Assembly (NCBI GenBank): GCA_964522605.1
Contig: CAZFWV010000068.1
Coordinates: forward strand, 1-24,719
DNA: 24,719 bases
Source: CAVZLD01 sp964522605
GTDB taxonomy: Bacteria > Planctomycetota > Planctomycetia > Pirellulales > Pirellulaceae
Direction of reading: 5' to 3'
Shown here piece by piece: positions 7,720 to 15,169 of the stretch. Numbering within the stretch: the first letter of the stretch is position 1; every line of letters begins with the position of its first letter. The notes below the pieces were generated by a model. That model did not search any database. It saw only the letters and a list, made by a program, of their open reading frames with translations, and was not told the origin of the DNA. The position numbers and the translations under genes were made by a program.

Positions 7720-8091
7720 TCAGAGGACATATCGTTTGATGCCGTCTTTCAGTTTCTTCACGTTGAAGTTGATCAGCAGGCCGGTCTTGATCCCTGCCAG
7801 TTTCAGGTAAGTCAGCAGCTGTGCCACGTGAATCCCTTTGATCTCTTCAACGGCCTTCAATTCGATAATCAGTTCGTCTTCGATCAGCATGTCGATCCGA
7901 TATCCGCAATCGAGTCGGATTCCCTTGTATTCGACAGACTGTGGATACTGCAGTTGGAACGATATTCCATTCAGTCTCAGTTCGTGGGCCAAGCACTGTT
8001 CGTACGTCGATTCCAGAAGTCCCGGACCCAATTCACGATGGACCTCGATGGCACACCCTATGACGCGATTCGACAGATCGTCAAATTCCAT
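7720..8091 (-). CDS. GxxExxY family protein (PD-(D/E)xK-like fold)
   Basis: 123 residues, full length for the family. The name-giving motif is G24-L-L-E27-S-T-Y30, after the conserved opening DLSNRVIGCAIEVHRELGPG. The later stretch YRIDMLIEDELIIELKAVEEI has the D...ExK spacing of PD-(D/E)xK nuclease-like folds, followed by QLLTYLKLAGIKTGLLINFNV. The biological function of the family is unknown to me. Multiple scattered copies per genome are common in planctomycetes and other environmental bacteria. The gene fills an inverted-repeat cassette, and its ribosome-binding region falls within the right repeat (CACGAAGG directly before the ATG), so the repeat may supply the translation signal. Confidence 0.9.
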   Translation of the reverse strand: MEFDDLSNRVIGCAIEVHRELGPGLLESTYEQCLAHELRLNGISFQLQYPQSVEYKGIRLDCGYRIDMLIEDELIIELKAVEEIKGIHVAQLLTYLKLAGIKTGLLINFNVKKLKDGIKRYVL

Positions 8092-8092
8092 C

Positions 8093-8119
8093 CTTCGTGC
8101 TCTTCGTGTCCTTCGTGGT
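8093..8119 (-). repeat. Right inverted repeat of GxxExxY cassette
   Basis: On the minus strand this is the near-identical partner of 7690-7716, again three NNCACGAAG units. It ends 1 nt before the ATG of the enclosed gene and contains the purine-rich sequence in front of it. Confidence 0.85.
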
Positions 8120-8202
8120 ATGGGCTCCGGGCGTCCTTTCCTTGTGACGGAACATACGGTGATTCGCCCGATGTACCCCCGAATGGTCTCGGCGCCGACC
8201 GA

Positions 8203-10062
8203 TCACGGCATGCGATGGCGACGGGCAAACAAGAGGATGCAAGAGATACCCATCAGGATAAGTCCGGAAGCGGCTGGTTCCGCGACGGCACGCACCGCTT
8301 GGCGTGGCCCGAGTTCGTAGCCACCTGACTGGAGCGCGTAGACGAGGTCTCCCGTGTCGAAATCCAAATCGGCATTCCAGTCACCGGTGGCCCAGGTGGA
8401 GTTGCCTTCCACCAGATCCTCGTACTGGCCGGCCTGAAGCACTTGAGTGAGGTCCGACGTGTTGAATTCACCATCCAGATTTGCGTCGCCGATCCAAGTG
8501 TTCTTCAAGTCAACCACCCAGGTCTCCAGATCACTCCGATTGACCTGGTCGTCATCAGTCAAATCAAACCGAAGATCACCCGTTCCGCCCGCAATCGCCC
8601 CACTCAGCAGATCGATGTCCTCAACCGTCAGGAAACCGTCATCATTAAAATCACCCGCAACAGCGGGATTGGCCGAAACAAGCCTGCGTACGATCCCGTC
8701 CTGCTTGTTCAGGATGTAGACCTCTCCGGGCGTATTGAATCCAAAGCGAAGGTCGGCCCGTGTTGTGGCGGGCAGACCACGACTCGCCCGCGTTTGATTA
8801 ATCAGCTCCAAGAGTCGTACCGGCTGTCCGTTGTCGCCGACCGGCTGTAATTCTCGTAAGCCATCCTGTCCGCCGTCTAGAGGATCATTGTCGACATCCA
8901 GCGTGAAGATCAAACCGGTGGGGAAATCGCTCAGCAACAGCAATCCATCGAGACCCGCGACACTGGTTCCCCGTGCCACTTCCCCAACGGTCACCGCCCG
9001 ATTGGGAATGTTTGTCGGCGGATCGGTGACGACATTCGTGTGATCGTATTCGGCCACCGGATTCAGAAGTCCTTCGGTGTTATTGCTTTCAAAGCGAAAA
9101 CTACCTTCGCGAAGATCCCAACCAAAATTCCCGCCATTGATTGCCAGGTTAATCTCTTCAACAGCACTTTGACCGATGTCTGCGATAAACAGGTTTCCAT
9201 TCGCTGAGTCCCAACCGAACCGCTGCGGGTTGCGAAGACCGTAGGCGTAGATCTCACCCAAGGTTTGGGGATCGTTGTCACCGGCCAGTTGATTCTCCGC
9301 GACAATCCCGTACTGTCCATTCACGCCGTCGCTACCCAGCGGATCGATCCGCAAGATCGCGCCATAGGGATTCGATGGATCCTCTCCATTCTCCTGGGGA
9401 TCGCCTCCGGAACCACCATCCCCCAAGGCAACGTACAGATTGCCAAAGTCAGAATCTTGCGGCCCCGCCGTCGGATTGAAGGCGATCAGTCCTGCATTGT
9501 GGTTTCCGAACGGCTGCTTAAATCGAAGGATCTCGCGATAAGGCTGATCGGCATCCGCCGGTTCGAAGGCCATGGCGTCCGGTGTCGCCGTATTCCATTC
9601 CAGCAACAGAGTATGGAAATCCGTGCCACCTCCCGGATCAAAATCGGGCGCAGACGCGGTGTTCCGTGAACTGTGAATCGTGTAGAAGCGACCGAATCCA
9701 GCAGTGCCCGGGTTCGCGAAGTCGGGATGCCAGGCGAAGCTTTGGAAGCCGGCCTCCGACGTGCTAAGCATCCGCAATTCGCTGTAGTCACGCAGGTCGA
9801 GGTATTCTGTCACCGAATTTCCGGTTCCGTCGATCGAATAAAGCGGACCACGCTGGTCGTTGACGAACAGACGGCCCGTTGGATCGGGTGTCAATACGCT
9901 CAGACGGGGAGGCTGTCGCGACGCGGAATCCGGAATGGTCGCGAATTCCTCGATGCGCAACGTCAGGTCACTCGTTGGAATCGGCGTCGGAAAACGATCC
10001 TGACCTTCCGCGGTCGCGATCACAAAACTGAGTAGGCCAAAAGTCGTGAGCGAGTTTCGCAC
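8203..10062 (-). CDS. Glucose/sorbosone dehydrogenase-type propeller with dockerin-like repeats and PEP-CTERM-like tail
   Basis: 619 residues from the GTG at 10062, which has GGAGG 6 nt upstream; upstream starts lack this. A signal peptide covers about 1-21. Residues 28-465 are a PQQ-dependent sugar dehydrogenase (GSDH) propeller: GNHNAG (186-191, probable catalytic His), NLYVALGDGGSGGDP, NPYGAILRIDPLG, YAYGLRNPQRFGWD and NLFIADIGQ. Residues 471-572 hold four Asp-rich EF-hand/dockerin-like loops (DFNDDGFLTVED, DLTDDDQVNRSD, DANLDGEFNTSD, DWNADLDFDTGD). Residues 594-619 (AEPAASGLILMGI... then ARRHRMP) look like a PEP-CTERM signal: short Pro motif, helix, basic end. The protein is therefore likely exported, processed by an exosortase-type system and held at the cell surface. 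Oxidation of an aldose or related sugar is expected from the family but not proven. Confidence 0.88.
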   Translation of the reverse strand: MRNSLTTFGLLSFVIATAEGQDRFPTPIPTSDLTLRIEEFATIPDSASRQPPRLSVLTPDPTGRLFVNDQRGPLYSIDGTGNSVTEYLDLRDYSELRMLSTSEAGFQSFAWHPDFANPGTAGFGRFYTIHSSRNTASAPDFDPGGGTDFHTLLLEWNTATPDAMAFEPADADQPYREILRFKQPFGNHNAGLIAFNPTAGPQDSDFGNLYVALGDGGSGGDPQENGEDPSNPYGAILRIDPLGSDGVNGQYGIVAENQLAGDNDPQTLGEIYAYGLRNPQRFGWDSANGNLFIADIGQSAVEEINLAINGGNFGWDLREGSFRFESNNTEGLLNPVAEYDHTNVVTDPPTNIPNRAVTVGEVARGTSVAGLDGLLLLSDFPTGLIFTLDVDNDPLDGGQDGLRELQPVGDNGQPVRLLELINQTRASRGLPATTRADLRFGFNTPGEVYILNKQDGIVRRLVSANPAVAGDFNDDGFLTVEDIDLLSGAIAGGTGDLRFDLTDDDQVNRSDLETWVVDLKNTWIGDANLDGEFNTSDLTQVLQAGQYEDLVEGNSTWATGDWNADLDFDTGDLVYALQSGGYELGPRQAVRAVAEPAASGLILMGISCILLFARRHRMP

Positions 10063-10068
10063 AGAACA

Positions 10069-10073
10069 CCTCC
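10069..10073 (-). promoter_or_regulatory. Shine-Dalgarno site fixing the GTG start
   Basis: The minus strand reads GGAGG 6 nt before the GTG at 10062. It decides the start of the GSDH-type gene 20 codons downstream of the first open start codon. Confidence 0.7.
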
Positions 10074-10233
10074 AGAACGGTTTTCGAATTTCCGGATTCG
10101 ATACTTCGACATCTTCCAACACGGTCTCGGTACACTAAAGGACCGGCGCACTTCAAAGACAAGCCCGAAACGTCGGATGGGGGGTGCCGGATGATCCTGT
10201 CGCGGTAGATGGAGCCGCGGCACAAACCGCTCA

Positions 10234-10262
10234 TTGCTGCCTGCGCCACGATCGAATAAAAT
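10234..10262 (+). promoter_or_regulatory. Candidate sigma-70-type promoter
   Basis: TTGCTG (10234-10239) and TAAAAT (10257-10262) are separated by 17 nt. The second box matches the consensus at 5 of 6 positions, the first at 3 of 6. Transcription would start near 10269, leaving about 38 nt before the ATG at 10307. It would drive the three-gene plus-strand cluster. Judged by eye only. Confidence 0.4.
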
Positions 10263-10306
10263 CCGACAAGGATTCACCGGTACAGGAAACGAACTCGTTT
10301 CGACCC

Positions 10307-10828
10307 ATGACTGGCAGCAACGAACGTGATCCTCGCAAGGAGGAGCAGAAGATCGAACGGGAGATCCGCTCGCAGCGGAAATTCTCTCTGGCCGAGGCGA
10401 TCGGCCGGCTTGGTGGCAGCGATTTGATGAAAGGCGCGTCTCCGGTCACGCGGAAACGACAGGCGGAACTGACGATCGAGCAGTATCTTGAGCAGAACCT
10501 GATCGATTCGGATGGGGCATTGGGTGCTGTCCTGCTGCGCCGCGTGCGAGATAGTGAGATCCTGCTGCAGAAGCGCTACAACGAACCACTCCAAGCCGTC
10601 GCCGAATTCATCGAGCGGATCCTCGGATCGAACGAACGATTGCACCGATTCGTGCATGACGTCGACGCCGAATGGGGAAGAATGTACCGCGAGCGCCCGC
10701 ACTTCCAGCAGCAGGCGGGCGTCGCAGATCCGGAGGACCCCTACACATTCGCTTCGGTTCGCGACAGCCTGACGCATCTGCTTGGGATCCTACGAAACCT
10801 CAACGGGGGAGATTCCGTCTCAACGTGA
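10307..10828 (+). CDS. Hypothetical cytoplasmic protein
   Basis: 173 residues, not recognised. The start at ATG 10307 follows the candidate promoter at 10234-10262; a longer frame from 10184 would overlap that promoter. The protein has no signal peptide or membrane segment. The first 30 residues are highly charged (DPRKEEQKIEREIRSQRKF), then comes a mainly helical, charged region (LTIEQYLEQNLIDSDGALG, LLRRVRDSEILLQKRYNEPLQAVAEFIERIL) and a C-terminal part with YTFASVRDSLTHLLGILRNL. It lies 60 nt upstream of the SLC12-type permease on the same strand, so it may be a soluble partner or regulator of it, but this rests on position alone. Codon use resembles that of its neighbours. Confidence 0.7.
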   Translation: MTGSNERDPRKEEQKIEREIRSQRKFSLAEAIGRLGGSDLMKGASPVTRKRQAELTIEQYLEQNLIDSDGALGAVLLRRVRDSEILLQKRYNEPLQAVAEFIERILGSNERLHRFVHDVDAEWGRMYRERPHFQQQAGVADPEDPYTFASVRDSLTHLLGILRNLNGGDSVST

Positions 10829-10888
10829 TTGCGGAGCATTAAGGCGCATGCGTCTGTCTTCAGAATCCATTGATCGGCGAGTATCTCT

Positions 10889-13090
10889 TTGAGCCCCATC
10901 TATCAGCGCGACGATTCGAATGCGCGGTTTGACACCTTTGGAGGTGTCTTCACGCCCTGTGTTCTCACGATCCTGGGCGTGATTATGTTTCTGCGATTCA
11001 GTTACGTCGTGGGGGAATCCGGGCTTTGGTATGCACTGGCGATTGTGATTGCGGCGAAGGCAATTACGACGCTGACAGCACTGTCACTTTCCGCAATTGC
11101 AACAAACACGCGAGTCCAAGGTGGCGGTGCGTATTACCTGATTAGTCGCAGTCTTGGCGTTGAATTTGGCGGCGCCATCGGCCTGGTGTTCTTCCTGGCA
11201 CAAGCGATCTCCGTGGCGATGTACCTGATCGGTTTTTCCGAGGCAGTCGTCGCCACCACGCCAACTCGTGGATGGTCCATTTTGATGGTTGCCACCATCA
11301 CAAACGTCGCGGTGTTCTTGTGCGTGTTCATTGGTGCGGGATGGACCATTCGGGTCCAGTATTTCATCCTGGCCGTCCTGGCAGCATCGCTCCTCTCGTT
11401 CTATGTCGGAGCGATTCCCGCGACGAATTGGGGAACTCTGGCAGCCAATGCGTCGCCACACTTCACGAACGGAGAGAACTTCTTTTCGATGTTCGCCCTG
11501 TTCTTTCCCGCCGTCACGGGCATTATGGCGGGTGCGAACATGTCGGGCGATTTGCGCGATCCGGGCCGATCGATCCCGATCGGCACACTGCTCGCCGTCG
11601 CGGTGACCGCCGTTGTCTATGTGAGTATGGCAGTCCTCTTGGCGGCAAGTCGTCCTCACGAAGCGCTCGTCGGCGACAACTTGGTCATCTCCAAGATCGC
11701 CCGTTGGCCGGTCCTGATCACGGCCGGTATCTTTGCGGCAACGCTGTCGTCGGCACTCGGCAGCATGATGGGCGCACCTCGCATCCTTCAGGCATTCGCC
11801 CGCGACAACGTTTTCCACTGGCTGCAACCATTCGGTGTCGGCAGCGGAGCGGCAAACGAACCACGGCGAGCTACGCTCCTGACGTTCCTCATCGCTCAGA
11901 TCTGCATCGTGACGACCGACCTGAACACGATTGCACCGTTGATCACCATGTTCTTTATGATCACTTACGGACTGCTGAATCTGGCGACCTTCTATGAGGC
12001 AGTCACGCGCAATCCGAGTTATCGACCCCGCTTTCGCTTCTGTCACTGGTCCACATCTCTGGCGGGCGCGATTGGCTGTCTCGCCGTGATGTTTTGCATC
12101 GACTGGCTGTGGGCTTCCGTATCGATCGTCTTGATCAGTTTGCTGCACTGGCGAATCAGCCGATCGGAGATCGAAACACGATGGGGCGATCTGCAAAGCG
12201 GCCTGCTGTTCGAACGCACGCGCAAGAATCTGCTCAAGCTGGAGGAAGAACTCTATCACCCCAAGAATTGGCGGCCGATCATCCTGGTTCTCAGTGGAGC
12301 GGGCTGGAATCGACCGCATCTGGCCATTTACGGTCACTGGTTTACTTCTGGCCACGGCATTCTGACGCTCGGACAAGTCATTCAGGGTGAAGTCGAGGAT
12401 CGACTCGAGCGACGCGGCAATCAGGAACGGATTCTGCACAGTTTTATTCGGGAGCAGGAACTCGAGGCGTTTCCGGCAGTCGTGGTGGCACCTTATGTGT
12501 CCGATGGAATCGAATCGCTCGTCCAGTGCCAGGGACTGGGCAAGTTGAGGCCCAATACGCTCCTGCTGGGCTGGCCCAGCGATCGTGAGCGAGGGATTCC
12601 GTTCGCCGCCACTCTGCGCAACGTCGCCGCGCTTGGCCTGAGCATTATTGCAATCCGATTCAAGGACGATAGCGACGACCCCTGGATCGCCCCGACAGGT
12701 ACGGTCGATGTCTGGTGGCGCGGACATCAAAACGGCGAATTGATGCTCCTGTTAGCACACCTTCTGACCAATAACAACGAGTGGCGTTCGAGGCCGATCC
12801 GGTTGTTGCGCGTGATTGAAAACGAGGCCGGGCATTCCGAAGTCCATCAGCACTTGATCTCGCTTGTTGAAAACGCGCGGATCCAGGCGATACCGGAAGT
12901 CATCGTAGGCGACAGCGTGCGGGACGCCATTCAGTTCCACTCGCGCAACGCCGCGATCGTGCTGCTTGGATTCGAAGCCCCCGTCGAAGGTGATGAAGAC
13001 GGCTTTTACCTGCGCATGGAATACTGGGCAGGCAACCTGCCGCGCGTCGTCTTTGTCGATAGTATTGGCAGCATGTCACTCGAGTCGTAA
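10889..13090 (+). CDS. SLC12-type (APC superfamily) cation-chloride cotransporter-like permease
   Basis: 733 residues from a TTG start; a stop codon at 10871-10873 rules out anything longer, and the N-terminal family motif would be lost with a later start. The opening FDTFGGVFTPCVLTILGVIM...FLRFSYVVG and LSLSAIATNTRVQGGGAYYLISRSLG are hallmark SLC12 sequences. A membrane domain of about 12 helices runs to about residue 430. The soluble C-terminal domain contains YHPKNWRPIILVLSGAGWNRP, matching the SLC12 C-terminal domain. Animal relatives couple Na+ or K+ with Cl-, whereas prokaryotic members may carry amino acids or ions, so the substrate is open. The gene sits between an unknown small protein and a DUF1704 protein, all on the plus strand. 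Confidence 0.9.
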   Translation: MSPIYQRDDSNARFDTFGGVFTPCVLTILGVIMFLRFSYVVGESGLWYALAIVIAAKAITTLTALSLSAIATNTRVQGGGAYYLISRSLGVEFGGAIGLVFFLAQAISVAMYLIGFSEAVVATTPTRGWSILMVATITNVAVFLCVFIGAGWTIRVQYFILAVLAASLLSFYVGAIPATNWGTLAANASPHFTNGENFFSMFALFFPAVTGIMAGANMSGDLRDPGRSIPIGTLLAVAVTAVVYVSMAVLLAASRPHEALVGDNLVISKIARWPVLITAGIFAATLSSALGSMMGAPRILQAFARDNVFHWLQPFGVGSGAANEPRRATLLTFLIAQICIVTTDLNTIAPLITMFFMITYGLLNLATFYEAVTRNPSYRPRFRFCHWSTSLAGAIGCLAVMFCIDWLWASVSIVLISLLHWRISRSEIETRWGDLQSGLLFERTRKNLLKLEEELYHPKNWRPIILVLSGAGWNRPHLAIYGHWFTSGHGILTLGQVIQGEVEDRLERRGNQERILHSFIREQELEAFPAVVVAPYVSDGIESLVQCQGLGKLRPNTLLLGWPSDRERGIPFAATLRNVAALGLSIIAIRFKDDSDDPWIAPTGTVDVWWRGHQNGELMLLLAHLLTNNNEWRSRPIRLLRVIENEAGHSEVHQHLISLVENARIQAIPEVIVGDSVRDAIQFHSRNAAIVLLGFEAPVEGDEDGFYLRMEYWAGNLPRVVFVDSIGSMSLES

Positions 13091-13183
13091 GGACAGGATG
13101 CTTGATTCAAGTGCTGGTTCTGCCCAGAGAGGCGTTTTGTGAAGCGCGCGAATTCATCTGTCTCGGCGTACAACCTTTGAATC

Positions 13184-15127
13184 ATGGATCAACACGAAGC
13201 TATTCCTCGTTCGGTCATTAAAGACGTGTGTGGGCGTCTGGCACAGAATCGACCCATCCGGCAGGCTTTGCCGGATGGCGGAATGCTGCGGATCGACCGG
13301 CGGCTACCATTTCTTTGCGTATACCGCCGCAACCCGAATCGACGTGACGCGGGGACCGCGCGACTGGTCATGGCTGAAGCCTCGTACCTGGTGGCCCCCG
13401 GAACCGCGCCAATTCGCCGAGGCCTGAAGGAACTGGTGCGCGGAATCGCGCAGACAACGGCGGGGATTCTAGGCTCCTTCCTGCTGCTGGAAGTCTGGTC
13501 GGGCGACGACCAGGCACAAGAGCCGACTGTGGACGCGTTGACCGGAGAGCATCTTCTGCCGCGGCCAGCCTTTCACATCCTCACGCGCCGGCCGCATCGC
13601 CCAGAAGGAACGGTCGCCACGTTGGAGTTCGCCCTGCAGCGCATTCGTATCCACCAACAACCGGCTTTGGTCGAGATCGATCTTCACGCACGAAACCATC
13701 CAGCCGGAATGACTACGCTGCTAACCGAATCGGACGAAACACGGTTCAGCTGCCACGTGCTGGGACTGGAAGTCGCACCGATTTTCCGCGACTCGACCAC
13801 CGGTGAGGTGTACGATCGCATCTTGCGCTCACTTCACCGCCAGACTTCGCGGGCACTGCGGAAGGCATTTTTTGCCTTTGCCCTCAATCGCACAACGGAA
13901 CGACCCGAGCACTATTTCTCGCTGGGCAGCAGCAAGTTACCCAACCAGGTCTCTGTCGTCGATCGGCAACTGGCCGAAGTCAGCAGCCAATTCAAATTCC
14001 TGCTGCTCGTTACACCGATTAATGCCGAGCGATCGTGGTACGAGTTCGCTGAAGCTGGGTATCGCACAACTCCCACCTTCCAGTACCGGCCGCTGGATGC
14101 CGATCCGCTTCTGCTGAAGCGGCGGCTAATGAGAATTGGCACCGAGCGGGTCGACGATCCCACTCTCGCTCACGTGCTTCGCCAGACCCAGTTTGAGCTC
14201 GATCGCCAATTGACGATGCTCAGCGACTTGGGCACCAGTCGGTTTCTTCCGGGAAGCTTGCAAGTCTATGGTCGAGTGGAACCGGGGCTTCTGCGATTGG
14301 CTCAGGATATTCTGCAGCGATTAGCTGTGCGGAACGGCAGTGCCGGCTCCGAAAAGATGCTCAATGCCGCACAATTCGCCCGCCTCGCAAGGCGAGAAAT
14401 CCAGCATTATCGCAAGCAATCTACGATCTTCGAGGCCAAGGCGACAATTCGTGATGATATGTACTCCGGATTGCTCGCAACCGGCGGAAACGTCTTCATC
14501 GGTCGTGAAACGTGCATCCCGGAGCGTCGTGCCAATGCCCTGCTTCAGCATGAAGTGGGAACACATCTCGTCACGTACTACAACGGCGCAATTCAACCCT
14601 TCCGATTGCTGCGCGTGGGGCTGGTCGGGTATGAGGCATTGCAGGAAGGCCTTGCCGTACTTTCGGAGCATCTTGTGGGTGGCTTGAGTCGTGGGCGAAT
14701 GCGAACACTTGCCGCCCGCGTCGTCGCAACGGACCAACTGATCAAACAGGTTCCCTTCGCGGAGGTCTTTCAGCAGCTGGTCGATGAGTTTGGATTTGAG
14801 CCGCGGACGGCCTACACGATCACGCTGCGGGTTTTTCGTGGTGGAGGCCTGACAAAAGATGCACTCTATCTGCGTGGCTTGGTCGAGATCCTGCAATACC
14901 TTGGTAAAGGTGGTGAACTCGAACCTTTGCTGGTAGGAAAAATTGCGACGAACCACATCCCCGTCGTCCGAGAGTTTCTCCTGCGCGGTATCTTGCGCAG
15001 CCCTCCGCTGCGTCCTCGTTTCCTGGAAGAGGAGCCCAGCTTGCGACGACTGCGAAGCGTTACGTCTGCAACGACCGTTCTCGACTTGATCGATGGCAAT
15101 TCCTCAACGGATGCGAAAGGGGAATAA
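13184..15127 (+). CDS. DUF1704 / QEGLA-motif putative metallopeptidase
   Basis: 647 residues, belonging to the family annotated as flavohemoglobin expression-modulating QEGLA motif protein (DUF1704), to which animal MATCAP tubulin tyrosine carboxypeptidases are related. The zinc-site motif H456-E-V-G-T-H461 is followed by Y-E-A-L-Q-E488-G-L-A, the second zinc or catalytic element. C-terminal helices (YTITLRVFRGGGLTKDALYLRGL) are typical of the family. The N-terminal 220 residues form a separate region with no motif I recognise. There is no signal peptide, so it is probably cytoplasmic. The substrate is unknown; a carboxypeptidase acting on small peptides or protein C-termini is plausible from the MATCAP relationship. 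No strong ribosome site precedes the ATG. It follows the permease by 93 nt. Confidence 0.88.
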   Translation: MDQHEAIPRSVIKDVCGRLAQNRPIRQALPDGGMLRIDRRLPFLCVYRRNPNRRDAGTARLVMAEASYLVAPGTAPIRRGLKELVRGIAQTTAGILGSFLLLEVWSGDDQAQEPTVDALTGEHLLPRPAFHILTRRPHRPEGTVATLEFALQRIRIHQQPALVEIDLHARNHPAGMTTLLTESDETRFSCHVLGLEVAPIFRDSTTGEVYDRILRSLHRQTSRALRKAFFAFALNRTTERPEHYFSLGSSKLPNQVSVVDRQLAEVSSQFKFLLLVTPINAERSWYEFAEAGYRTTPTFQYRPLDADPLLLKRRLMRIGTERVDDPTLAHVLRQTQFELDRQLTMLSDLGTSRFLPGSLQVYGRVEPGLLRLAQDILQRLAVRNGSAGSEKMLNAAQFARLARREIQHYRKQSTIFEAKATIRDDMYSGLLATGGNVFIGRETCIPERRANALLQHEVGTHLVTYYNGAIQPFRLLRVGLVGYEALQEGLAVLSEHLVGGLSRGRMRTLAARVVATDQLIKQVPFAEVFQQLVDEFGFEPRTAYTITLRVFRGGGLTKDALYLRGLVEILQYLGKGGELEPLLVGKIATNHIPVVREFLLRGILRSPPLRPRFLEEEPSLRRLRSVTSATTVLDLIDGNSSTDAKGE

Positions 15128-15137
15128 CGACAATCGT

Positions 15138-15169
15138 CTCGATCTACTACGGGCAGCCGCCCGATCGAG
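15138..15169. terminator. Candidate bidirectional terminator hairpin
   Basis: CTCGATC (15138-15144) pairs with GATCGAG (15163-15169), and GGGC (15151-15154) with GCCC (15159-15162) inside; six bases (15145-15150) bulge on one side. It fills the 42-nt gap between two convergent stop codons. No T-run follows, so the call rests on position and symmetry. Confidence 0.45.

Larger units (their letters stand above)
7690..8119. mobile_element. Inverted-repeat-bounded GxxExxY cassette
   Basis: A 430-nt unit: 27-nt arms at 7690-7716 and 8093-8119 are inverted copies with 26 of 27 identities and enclose one gene almost exactly (stop 3 nt inside the left arm, start 1 nt inside the right arm). Each arm is three 9-nt units of the form NNCACGAAG. 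There is no transposase, so if the unit moves it must be mobilised in trans or by repeat-directed means. Calling it mobile is inference from the structure. Confidence 0.55.

Noticed and set aside
11084..12730. Long antisense open frame (548 codons) opposite the SLC12-type gene
   Set aside because: Its translation is rich in Arg, Asp, Gln and Cys with no motif, and the plus strand encodes a clear SLC12 protein. It is a by-product of GC-rich codon use.
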